Assembly (NCBI GenBank): GCA_040403075.1 | Contig: JBBALJ010000007.1 | Location: 1 to 64,000 of the forward strand | Length of the DNA: 64,000 bases | Reading direction: 5' to 3' | Source: RGVD01 sp040403075 | Lineage (GTDB): Bacteria; Bacteroidota; Bacteroidia; UKL13-3 | Shown here: positions 1 to 7,518 of the stretch, in pieces | How positions within the stretch are numbered: position 1 is the first letter of the stretch | Layout of the letters: every line of letters begins with the position of its first letter | Program-made: the position numbers and the translations under genes | Notes under the pieces: model-generated | What the model was told of the DNA's origin: nothing | The model's input: only the letters and a program-made list of their open reading frames with translations | Databases searched by the model: none

Positions 1-30
1 CTCTAAAATATATTAAGAGGAATTTCCAAA

Positions 31-82
31 CTCAATTATATAAAAAAGGCTATCCGAGGATAGCCTTTTTTATATAATTGAG
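31..82. terminator. Perfect palindrome, probable bidirectional terminator
   Basis: The 25-base arms 31-55 and 58-82 are exact reverse complements around a 2-base centre. The core is GGCTATCC, flanked by A and T runs on both sides, so each strand shows a stem followed by a U-tract. It lies just past the stop of the minus-strand gene 93-653 and should end the purB-lipoprotein transcript as well as any plus-strand transcript entering from the left. Confidence 0.85.
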
Positions 83-92
83 TTAAATCAAA

Positions 93-653
93 TTAAAAGT
101 TCATAGCAACAACTACGTATGAGCCTCCTTTAGGCTTAAACCACATTTGGCCATCATGTCCTGCAAGAGCACCAAAATTATTACGAAACATGAAATTTGG
201 GTCTTGATTGAGCACTTCATATTTAAATGATTCATCAAAGATTTTCTCATAGTTTTCTAAGAATTCTTTTTTGCTTGCTAAATTTTTAAGGGGAAAGCTA
301 ATATGCTTAGCTAATTCTTCTTTTTGATCGGCTCTTATCAACAATTGAATTTGTTTAAAGTATTTTAAAAAAGCGTTTGCATTCTTAAAGCCTGCCGCAT
401 CCCAACTCATCACCAGAGTAGTATCTGGAAACAATTGACTTTTGTGCTGATATTCATTTGGAAGCGTATAATCAATTACCTGTGCGTTAAGACCTGGTAT
501 TTTTGCGTTATAGTCGTTTGGTCTAATACCATTATTTATTGTGTAATTGGTGGTATCATGATCATGGTAAAGTATTACTTTATTATCATCACATCCATAT
601 AATGCAGAGCCAATAGCCATAATTGATAGAATGAATTTACCTGTTTTTTTCAT
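93..653 (-). CDS. Putative lipoprotein of unknown function
   Basis: This 186-residue protein begins with a signal peptide and the lipobox ALYGC, with Cys21 as the predicted lipidation site. An upstream in-frame start at 713 would add 20 residues ahead of the signal peptide and overlap purB, so I chose the ATG at 653. That start sits one base past the purB stop, so the two are probably co-transcribed. The mature part is soluble and mixed alpha/beta, with a C-terminal strand-rich segment. I recognise no domain. The lipoprotein call is firm, the function is unknown, and a link to purine synthesis is not implied by the pairing alone. Confidence 0.75.
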   Translation of the reverse strand: MKKTGKFILSIMAIGSALYGCDDNKVILYHDHDTTNYTINNGIRPNDYNAKIPGLNAQVIDYTLPNEYQHKSQLFPDTTLVMSWDAAGFKNANAFLKYFKQIQLLIRADQKEELAKHISFPLKNLASKKEFLENYEKIFDESFKYEVLNQDPNFMFRNNFGALAGHDGQMWFKPKGGSYVVVAMNF

Positions 654-654
654 C

Positions 655-1992
655 TCAGATTCCAGTATAGTTGTGTGGTGTAATATTACGTAATTCTGTT
701 TTAACTTGTTCACTCACATCTAAACCATCTATAAAAAAGTGTATAGTTTTTTGGGTGATCTTTTCGTGGGTTCTTGTAAGCGCTTTTAATGCCTCGTATG
801 GTTTTGGGTAATTTTCTCTACGCAAAACAGTTTGAATAGCCTCTGCAACCACTGCCCAATTATCCTCTAAATCTTGTTTGATTTTATCCTCGTTTAACAC
901 CAATTTATCCAATCCTTTTTGCAATGACGCATAAGCGATAAGGCTATGAGCGAATGGGACTCCCACGTTTCTTAAGACTGTTGAATCTGTTAAATCTCTT
1001 TGTAATCTTGACACAGGCAATTTAGCTGAAAGGTGCTCAAAAATAGCATTGGATAAACCTAAATTTCCTTCAGCATTTTCGAAATCAATAGGATTCACTT
1101 TATGAGGCATGGCACTGCTTCCAATCTCCCCTTCTTTCAGCTTTTGTTTAAAATAGTCCATTGCCACATATTGCCAAACATCACGACTTAAATCTATCAA
1201 AATGGTATTTATTCGTTTGAAACAATCAAACAAAGCTGCGAGGTTATCGTAATGTTCTATTTGCGTTGTAGGATTAGATCTATGCAAACCAAGGATATTG
1301 TTAACAAAAGTATCTGCAAATTGATGCCAATTATGTGTTGGATAAGCAATATGGTGCGCATTCATATTGCCTGTAGCACCGCCAAACTTAGCAGAATATG
1401 GAATATGAATCAACTGTTTTTGTTGTTGCTTTAGCCTTTCAACAAAAACATATATCTCCTTACCAAGCCTTGTTGGGCTTGCAGCTTGTCCGTGTGTGCG
1501 GGCCAACAACGACACATCTTTGTATTCATTACTCAGCATATCCAATTTTTCAATCACTTTTTGTAAGCTCGGAATTATGCTTTGCTCCAAAGCATCTTTA
1601 ATGCTCAAAGGAATAGCCGTATTATTAATATCTTGACTGGTTAATCCAAAATGTACAAATTCACTCACGCTTTGCAATTCAAGTTTTACGAACTCTTCTT
1701 TTAGAAAGTACTCCACTGCTTTTACATCGTGGTTGGTGGTTTTCTCAATATCTTTAATGCGTGTTGCATCCTCCAAACTGAAATTTTGATAAATTGCTCT
1801 TAAAGCAGATTCATTTGGCTTTACTTCCAAACCTTTTAAACCATAATGACTGAGGGCTATAAAATACTCTATCTCAACCTGAACACGGTATTTGATTAAG
1901 GCAAATTCACTAAAATATAGGTCAAGATTTTCAGTTTGCCTGCGGTAGCGACCATCAACAGGCGATATAGCTGTAAGGGAGTTCAATTGCAT
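655..1992 (-). CDS. purB: Adenylosuccinate lyase PurB
   Basis: This enzyme splits adenylosuccinate to AMP and fumarate, and SAICAR to AICAR and fumarate, in purine synthesis. The 445-residue product starts with a MQLNSLTAISPVDGRY segment, typical of E. coli-type PurB. It carries the fumarase/aspartase signature GSSAMPHKVNP near residue 288, an RTHGQ motif near 165 and a TSQDINNT motif near 117. An upstream in-frame codon would add seven residues (MAAYICG), but the ATG at 1992 matches the family N-terminus. Length and motifs are complete, so the gene looks functional. It is followed immediately by a lipoprotein gene. Confidence 0.97.
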   Translation of the reverse strand: MQLNSLTAISPVDGRYRRQTENLDLYFSEFALIKYRVQVEIEYFIALSHYGLKGLEVKPNESALRAIYQNFSLEDATRIKDIEKTTNHDVKAVEYFLKEEFVKLELQSVSEFVHFGLTSQDINNTAIPLSIKDALEQSIIPSLQKVIEKLDMLSNEYKDVSLLARTHGQAASPTRLGKEIYVFVERLKQQQKQLIHIPYSAKFGGATGNMNAHHIAYPTHNWHQFADTFVNNILGLHRSNPTTQIEHYDNLAALFDCFKRINTILIDLSRDVWQYVAMDYFKQKLKEGEIGSSAMPHKVNPIDFENAEGNLGLSNAIFEHLSAKLPVSRLQRDLTDSTVLRNVGVPFAHSLIAYASLQKGLDKLVLNEDKIKQDLEDNWAVVAEAIQTVLRRENYPKPYEALKALTRTHEKITQKTIHFFIDGLDVSEQVKTELRNITPHNYTGI

Positions 1993-2122
1993 GCCGCAAA
2001 TGTAAGCAGCCAAAAGGATTATGCAATATCATACAAAAAAGCATTTTAATTGTGAAGATGTGAATATGTCATAAGAAAGGTGAGGCTCTTTCGTTTATAC
2101 ATTTACAAAATATTGTTGAGCT

Positions 2123-2959
2123 ATGACCACACAGGAAAACTATTATATAGATCGTAAAACCCGAAAGCACAATTATTATGGGCTTGCAGGCACTTTTTTA
2201 ATACATGGAATTGCCCTATTGGCCTTAATATTTTTTGTTATCTCTCCTCCCAATCCACCAATGGAATTGGAAGGAATGAAGATGCTTTTGGGTGATGAAA
2301 ACATGGGTGGACCAGATATTGCTCCAGTTCCTGAGCCTTCTCAAACCCAAGAAACACTGGTTCCAATAGAAACCCAACAAGACCCTCCTGCTATTACGCA
2401 AGAAACTGATGAGGTGAATGTAACCGAAAAGAAAGCAGAAAAAGAACATAAACATACTGAACTTAAGCCTAAAGACGAACCTAAGATTGAATTACCCAAG
2501 AAAGAACCCGAACCCGTTGTAAACACGAATGCATTGTTTAAAAAAGGCGGTAAAAAAGGTAATCAAGGTGGAGGATATGGAAGTGGTGATATCCCAGGTA
2601 ATGAAGGGCGCTATGATGGCTCACCTGATGGAGATCCTAAAGGAACAGGTCTAGGGAATTCGGGATTGGGAACTGGTAAAGATGGGGTAAGTTATAATTT
2701 ATCTGGTAGAAAAGTAGCCAGGCTTCCAAATATTGAAGATAATTCAAGTGAAACGGGTAAGGTGGTTGTGCGCATTATTGTTGATAGAGATGGCAACGTA
2801 ATTAAAGCCACGCCCGGTCAAATGGGTAGTACAACGCTTAACCCTAGTTTACTAGAAAAAGCAAGACAAGGTGCATTGCAAACTCGATTCTCAAGCAGAG
2901 ATGATGGTCCAGATGAGCAATATGGAACTATGACTATCGTATTTAGATTTAAACCGTAA
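2123..2959 (+). CDS. TonB-like energy transducer
   Basis: This 278-residue protein has a short cytoplasmic N-terminus, one membrane segment at about residues 20-42, a Pro/Glu/Lys-rich periplasmic spacer (about 65-135), a Gly-rich stretch (about 145-185) and a C-terminal TonB-type domain (about 198-278, starting around KVVVRIIVDRDGNV). TonB proteins pass proton-motive energy from ExbB/ExbD in the inner membrane to outer-membrane receptors. Bacteroidota often encode this form next to exbB/exbD, but here it stands alone, divergent from purB. The architecture is clear. The receptor it serves cannot be told from the sequence. Confidence 0.85.
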   Translation: MTTQENYYIDRKTRKHNYYGLAGTFLIHGIALLALIFFVISPPNPPMELEGMKMLLGDENMGGPDIAPVPEPSQTQETLVPIETQQDPPAITQETDEVNVTEKKAEKEHKHTELKPKDEPKIELPKKEPEPVVNTNALFKKGGKKGNQGGGYGSGDIPGNEGRYDGSPDGDPKGTGLGNSGLGTGKDGVSYNLSGRKVARLPNIEDNSSETGKVVVRIIVDRDGNVIKATPGQMGSTTLNPSLLEKARQGALQTRFSSRDDGPDEQYGTMTIVFRFKP

Positions 2960-3132
2960 GCTGATATCAAAATATCTTTAATAATTTGGCATAATTCAGG
3001 TTAGATAATTCATAATTTCTTACTAAAATTAGATGTAAATATCTTCTTTTAATGGTGTTATTTTTTTATTACTATTAAACTTCACGTTTTTTTATTCATG
3101 CTTCTATTTTTATATTGCTTGAAAAATCTTAT

Positions 3133-4332
3133 ATGCGATTAATTAGCAAGTTTATAGTATTGACAGGACTCTTCTTTTTCTTATCCTGCAATCAATCCAA
3201 TCACAAAGGCATTGTAAAAGTAAAGCTATTGAAGCTTACAGATAAAACCATTTACGATATGGATTTGGTGTCTGACTTTGTATTTGATTCTGAAGAATTA
3301 AACATGGATTCGCTTAAAGACTTGAGTCGTCAGTTGTTTTTAAAAGGGGTTGACGAGTATAGAAATAAAAAAAAGTTATATGCAGCTGTCAATTCATTTA
3401 AATCGTCCATTCTTATTTTCCCTGATGCGAAAACCTATTACGAATTAGGGAATGCATTGCTTGACATAAAAACACAAGAGTCGCTTAAGGAATGTGTGAA
3501 TGCTTATGATATTGCTGAAAGAATTCAATTTCAACCAAGGGTAAACTTGTATTACAAAAAGGCTTGTGCTTATCATATGCTGAATACTTATTACAAATTT
3601 GACAATGTATATGCGGTTTTTAGTGAGTTGAATGCCGCATTCTACAATGGTTTTACCGATACCACAATGCTTAAAAATGATTGGCGTTTAAAGGGTATTA
3701 CCAATCTGCCACAATACCACGAATTAATCATCAATATGAAGTTAAAGCAATTGAACAATGACCAAAACGCCTTGTTTGCTCTGTTTAAAAGTGCTTTTCC
3801 AACACAATCTGATAAGCTTTTGATTGATAAAGAGAATGTAGATATGAATAGGTATAAGGAATCAATAAGTTATGACTTTGCCAAGTTTATCCCTGAAATG
3901 GAAAACACCTCCTTTGGTCGCGATGTGTCTCACGATTATTTCTATGTGGCCAAAGTAAAAGAAACAGAATTATACACTGCTTTGGTTTATTCATCTGTAA
4001 GTTTTGCGGGCGAAAATATGCAACCGGTTAATACCACATTGGCCGTATATAATAATCAAACAGGTGATATCATTTCACGCAAACCCATTGCCTGCCAATG
4101 CTCGGCAGAGCGCATCAGAAGTAGTATTGTGAGCAATGGACAAATAGAAATTGAAGATTTTAATAGGGTTTGGGAAAAACCCATAACCGAAGAAAGTTTT
4201 GAAGACAATAAGGTGAAGGAATACCAAAGTTTAGCCAAGGCTGTATTTTCGATTGGAGAAGATGGTCATATCATAGCCAAAGATGTTCCAGCAGGATTTA
4301 ATGATTCACTTAATATAGTAGCCGTAAAATAA
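3133..4332 (+). CDS. Lipoprotein with TPR-like region, first of a tandem pair
   Basis: The ORF opens with a non-ATG codon at 3115, but the ATG at 3133 places the signal peptide at the N-terminus with lipobox FLSC (Cys19), giving 399 residues. Residues of about 75-150 look like TPR helices, with phrases such as AVNSFKSSILIFPDAKTYYE and ACAYHMLNTYY. The C-terminal third appears to be a beta-rich domain. The gene starts 173 bases after the TonB-like gene and ends 9 bases before a related gene. I do not recognise a named family beyond TPR-like lipoprotein. Confidence 0.75.
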   Translation: MRLISKFIVLTGLFFFLSCNQSNHKGIVKVKLLKLTDKTIYDMDLVSDFVFDSEELNMDSLKDLSRQLFLKGVDEYRNKKKLYAAVNSFKSSILIFPDAKTYYELGNALLDIKTQESLKECVNAYDIAERIQFQPRVNLYYKKACAYHMLNTYYKFDNVYAVFSELNAAFYNGFTDTTMLKNDWRLKGITNLPQYHELIINMKLKQLNNDQNALFALFKSAFPTQSDKLLIDKENVDMNRYKESISYDFAKFIPEMENTSFGRDVSHDYFYVAKVKETELYTALVYSSVSFAGENMQPVNTTLAVYNNQTGDIISRKPIACQCSAERIRSSIVSNGQIEIEDFNRVWEKPITEESFEDNKVKEYQSLAKAVFSIGEDGHIIAKDVPAGFNDSLNIVAVK

Positions 4333-4341
4333 TAAGACAAC

Positions 4342-5529
4342 ATGAAGAAGATTTCACAATATACTTATATACTTATAACGTGCTGTCTTATGATTTGGGC
4401 TTGTGCCAGTCAGAATGAACAACAAGAAATTGTAGCACTAAGGGCAAGTCAAATTTATCGTTCAGATACTGTTAGGGGTTATTTGATTAGCATTGGTGAT
4501 GCATGCAAAGGCCTTGCTCAGGACTATTTAAAGAAAGGGGAAGATCTTGAAGATAAAGATATCAAACAAGCCATTTGGAATATCAAACGAAGCATTACTC
4601 TTTACCCTAATTTAAATGCCTACAAAAAGCTTGGTAGCTTGTTAATGAAAGATAAGCAATACGAAGAAGCTAATGGTTTATATTATCTATTAGCTAATAA
4701 ACAAAGTTATTACCGCAATGGAATATCGACCGACAGCTATCTTTTTGAAGCACCCGATGAAGAATTAATCATAGAATATTTAGTATCAAATGCACTTTAT
4801 CAAAATGTACTTCCTTGGGAAATCAATCAACTTGTTGAAGCCTGTGGATTGAAAACAAATGATATCAAAAGCAAGTTTTTTAGTGATGAAAGAATTAATT
4901 ATGATACAAGTAGCACTGCTTTCAAAAATTATCAATACCGCTTTTTGAATGATGATGAAAAAGCTAATTATGGAAACGACCCTGTCAACTTTGAGAACAT
5001 GATTGCTAGGCTTTCCATGAAATCTGAATACAGCTATGAACCAAATAGAATGGCCGAATTTAAGTATGATGCTTTCAATGGCAGAAATTGGACAGATGAT
5101 CTTGATTTGACTTCCATTGAAAGTGCTTTTTTAAAAGAAGAAAGAGAAAAAATGATAAGTTATGTGAAGTATAATTTCATAGATTATTATAAGCTAAACG
5201 ATAGCATTACTGTATTACATTATTCCGTGGACAGCTCTGCTATAGCGTGCCCGAAGGAAATGCGACATATCTATCATGGTCTAGCTTGTTATAATAAAAA
5301 AGCTGAAATAGTAGACTACAAGGTGGTTGGCGTACAATCAGGAAATGACCTAATAAGTTTTAGTTTAAACAACTCCCTTATTACTTGTAAAAAATATAAT
5401 CGCAAGTGGAAAAAGGAGTATCATATGAATGATTTTTTGAATGAATTGCTAAGTACAGATTTTGTAATAGAGGAAACTTTTAAGATAAACCAGCAGGGAA
5501 AGTTTGAAGAAATTATGTCTTCCAACTAA
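4342..5529 (+). CDS. Lipoprotein with TPR-like region, second of a tandem pair
   Basis: This 395-residue protein has a signal peptide and lipobox IWAC (Cys21). Its order of parts mirrors the preceding gene: a TPR-like phrase (AIWNIKRSITLYPNLNAYKK) near residues 75-95, then a long middle region and a C-terminal domain with similar strand spacing. That suggests an old tandem duplication. The 9-base spacing points to one operon. The 3' end overlaps by 17 bases the convergent DUF2306 gene, an unusually tight arrangement with no room for a terminator. Function unknown; it presumably sits on the periplasmic face of a membrane. Confidence 0.75.
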   Translation: MKKISQYTYILITCCLMIWACASQNEQQEIVALRASQIYRSDTVRGYLISIGDACKGLAQDYLKKGEDLEDKDIKQAIWNIKRSITLYPNLNAYKKLGSLLMKDKQYEEANGLYYLLANKQSYYRNGISTDSYLFEAPDEELIIEYLVSNALYQNVLPWEINQLVEACGLKTNDIKSKFFSDERINYDTSSTAFKNYQYRFLNDDEKANYGNDPVNFENMIARLSMKSEYSYEPNRMAEFKYDAFNGRNWTDDLDLTSIESAFLKEEREKMISYVKYNFIDYYKLNDSITVLHYSVDSSAIACPKEMRHIYHGLACYNKKAEIVDYKVVGVQSGNDLISFSLNNSLITCKKYNRKWKKEYHMNDFLNELLSTDFVIEETFKINQQGKFEEIMSSN

Positions 5530-6145
5530 ACACTTTGTAGCGAATCAATATTTCGGCAATGATTAAATTGGGTATCCAACTCAGCCATGCCACAAGTGTG
5601 TACATATCCTTTGCAGGTAGGATAAAAAAATGTGGAAACACCAATACATATAAGCGCAAGGTTAATGCGGTTAATGTTAAAGCATAGCTTCTTATCATAA
5701 ACTGAATATGCTTTTCAATTTGTTGCTCCTTAATGAGTCTATAAGCCTGAAAAGTAAAGAGCCACCACCCCATTGATATGAATACAAAGGAAGTCTTTGA
5801 CCAAAAGCCCCCATTGGCATAAACACCCATGATTAGACCACTTGGTGCACTTAATGTCAAGACGCAAATTACATATATCTTGCCTAAGGCTCTGTGCATA
5901 GATGGTGTTTGTTTTAGTATAAACTTACTAAACTGTAGTATGCCTGTTATTAATACTATCAAGCAAGAGCTAATATGAACATAGAAGGACCAACGCCACC
6001 TATCTATATGAAGTATGCTTTGTTTGGTAAGTAAGAAATCAATATCGGTAGCAAATGAAAAGTAAGGAATGGTTAATCGTAACATGAAGTAAAACCCAGT
6101 TAGTACCAAAAGCGAGACCAAAGCACCTATAAAAAACCTCAACAT
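5513..6145 (-). CDS. DUF2306-family membrane protein
   Basis: The 210-residue product has about six hydrophobic segments and the DUF2306 pattern: HRALGKIYV near residue 90, PSGLIMGVYANGG near 105, and KHIQFMIRSYALTLTALTLR near 150. The conserved His residues of this family recall cytochrome-b561-like four-helix cores, but no catalytic role is established. It starts 4 bases after the stop of the HxlR regulator gene, so the two are probably co-transcribed. Its expression may therefore respond to the same signal. Family call confident, function unknown. Confidence 0.8.
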   Translation of the reverse strand: MLRFFIGALVSLLVLTGFYFMLRLTIPYFSFATDIDFLLTKQSILHIDRWRWSFYVHISSCLIVLITGILQFSKFILKQTPSMHRALGKIYVICVLTLSAPSGLIMGVYANGGFWSKTSFVFISMGWWLFTFQAYRLIKEQQIEKHIQFMIRSYALTLTALTLRLYVLVFPHFFILPAKDMYTLVAWLSWIPNLIIAEILIRYKVFSWKT

Positions 6146-6149
6146 AAGA

Positions 6150-6503
6150 TTACATTTTCATCATTTCAGACATGCCCCATTGAGCCATGGAACTTAGTAT
6201 AGGAGATAGTGATTTGCCTAAATCACTCAACTCATATTCCACATAAGGTGGTACCACTGACTTTGATTTACGAACAATGAGTCCATCCGTTTCAAGTTCT
6301 TTTAGTTTTTCAATCAGCATCTTTTCCGATACATGTGGAATGGCTTTTCTAAGTTCGTTATAACGCATGGTGCCATGCGATAAATGCCATAGAATGATGG
6401 GTTTCCAACGTCCACCAATGCGTTTGAGGGTAAATGTTACAGGGCATTTATTTATCTCAATCTCATTTTCGTAATTACTTGAACTTGTTTTTCTTATGCT
6501 CAT
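6150..6503 (-). CDS. HxlR-family transcriptional regulator
   Basis: This 117-residue winged-helix regulator has the HxlR core: CPVTFTLKRIGGRWKPIILW near residues 18-37, RYNELRKAIPHVSEKMLIEKL and the wing VVPPYVEYELSDLG. The open frame extends to 6632, but the extra 43 residues would run back over the promoter and look non-native, so I chose the ATG at 6503. HxlR proteins often sense quinones, electrophiles or oxidants through a near-N-terminal Cys; Cys18 (KCPVTF) sits in the usual place. It is divergent from an NAD(P)-binding oxidoreductase with shared operator-like sites between them, and precedes the DUF2306 gene. Likely represses itself and the oxidoreductase. Confidence 0.88.
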   Translation of the reverse strand: MSIRKTSSSNYENEIEINKCPVTFTLKRIGGRWKPIILWHLSHGTMRYNELRKAIPHVSEKMLIEKLKELETDGLIVRKSKSVVPPYVEYELSDLGKSLSPILSSMAQWGMSEMMKM

Positions 6504-6513
6504 ATTAAATACA

Positions 6514-6548
6514 TACTTTTTTGTAAGTACTATACAAAAAGTAAGTAC
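6514..6548. promoter_or_regulatory. Operator-like inverted repeats, probable HxlR sites
   Basis: TACTT at 6514-6518 and AAGTA at 6525-6529 form an inverted repeat with a 6-base spacer. A second, imperfect pair follows in GTACTATAC (6527-6535) and AAGTAC (6543-6548). A longer overlapping repeat pairs ACTTTTTTGTA with TACAAAAAGT. The array lies between the divergent hxlR and oxidoreductase genes, just downstream of the predicted hxlR -7 box. Assignment to this HxlR is inferred from position and symmetry only. Confidence 0.6.
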
Positions 6549-6578
6549 AAATATATGTTTGCATCGCATTAGAGCAAA
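6548..6578 (-). promoter_or_regulatory. Predicted Bacteroidota-type promoter of hxlR
   Basis: On the minus strand TTTG (6578-6575) is followed after 19 bases by TATATTTG (6555-6548), an exact fit to the Bacteroidota pattern TTTG-N19-TAnnTTTG. Transcription would begin near 6541, inside the operator-like repeats. The plus strand has a partly overlapping TATGTTTG at 6554-6561 that could serve the oxidoreductase, but without a matching TTTG upstream. Confidence 0.6.
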
Positions 6579-6590
6579 TGAATATAAAAA

Positions 6591-7478
6591 ATGAAATACG
6601 TTATCACTGGATCGTTGGGACATATTAGCCAACCCGTAGTAAAAAATCTATTAGCTGCAGGACATGCAGTTACTGTTATTAGTAGTAATGAAAACAAAAA
6701 ATCAGAAATCGAAGATCTTGGCGCCACAGCAGCTATTGGAAGTGTTTCAGATTTAACTTTTGTTAGCCAAAGTTTTAAAGGCGCAGATGCGGTGTATTTG
6801 ATGATACCACCCAATTTTGCAAGCAATGATTTTGCAGCTTATCAAAAAAATGTAGCTGATGTGTATGTAAAAGCCATTCAAGAAAATGGTGTTCAACATG
6901 TGGTTCAATTGAGCAGTATTGGTGCTCATATGCGCAAAGATTCAGGTCCTATTGATGGTCTAGCCTTCTTAGAAATGGCATTAGAAAAATTAGATGTGAA
7001 TGTGAAAATGCTGCGCCCTTCTTATTTCTTCTATAACTTAATGGGTATGCTTCCCATGATTAAAAATGCAGGTATTATGGGAAGCAATTTTGGTAATACC
7101 GATGAGAAATTAGTTCTGGTGCATACCAATGACATTGCAGATGCTGTTACAGAAAATCTATTACAATTAAGTTTCACTGGTAAAAGCATTCAATACATTG
7201 CCAGCGATGAATGCAGTGTTTCAGAAATCGCTGAAGTGTTATCTAATGCTGCTAGCAAACCCAATACACCTTGGATTACCTTTAGCGATGAAGACGCCTT
7301 GAATGGCATGTTGCAAGCGGGCTTACCAAAAACCAATGCAGAAGGCTATGTGCAAATGGGTAAATCCATTCGCAATGGTTTGCTTCAAGAAGATTATTGG
7401 AAAAACAAACCTAGTTTAGCTAAAATCAAATTAGCCGATTTTGCCAAAGAGTTTGAAGCTGCTTACAAAGCATCATAA
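6591..7478 (+). CDS. NmrA-like NAD(P)-binding oxidoreductase
   Basis: This 295-residue protein starts with a Rossmann fold (MKYVITGSLGHISQPVVKNL, glycine-rich loop near residues 7-12) and continues as an atypical short-chain dehydrogenase of the NmrA / QorB-like group (DAVYLMIPPNF near 65, HVVQLSSIGAH near 103). Such proteins bind NAD(P)H and commonly reduce quinones, or act as redox sensors. The classical YxxxK pair is not obvious, which fits the NmrA-like group. Its divergent position from an HxlR regulator resembles known quinone/electrophile-responsive pairs. The substrate is not predictable. A strong terminator follows directly. Confidence 0.85.
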   Translation: MKYVITGSLGHISQPVVKNLLAAGHAVTVISSNENKKSEIEDLGATAAIGSVSDLTFVSQSFKGADAVYLMIPPNFASNDFAAYQKNVADVYVKAIQENGVQHVVQLSSIGAHMRKDSGPIDGLAFLEMALEKLDVNVKMLRPSYFFYNLMGMLPMIKNAGIMGSNFGNTDEKLVLVHTNDIADAVTENLLQLSFTGKSIQYIASDECSVSEIAEVLSNAASKPNTPWITFSDEDALNGMLQAGLPKTNAEGYVQMGKSIRNGLLQEDYWKNKPSLAKIKLADFAKEFEAAYKAS

Positions 7479-7486
7479 TTAAAAAT

Positions 7487-7516
7487 AAAAAGGGTTGAAT
7501 GATTCAACCCTTTTTT
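7487..7516. terminator. Bidirectional intrinsic terminator
   Basis: GGGTTGAAT (7492-7500) and ATTCAACCC (7502-7510) form a perfect stem, with an A-run before and a T-run after. It separates the plus-strand oxidoreductase gene from the convergent hrpB gene ending at 7519 and can serve both strands. Confidence 0.88.
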
Positions 7517-7518
7517 GT

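Noticed and set aside
1252..1601. Two plus-strand frames inside purB
   Set aside because: Shadows of purB; no start context or domain.
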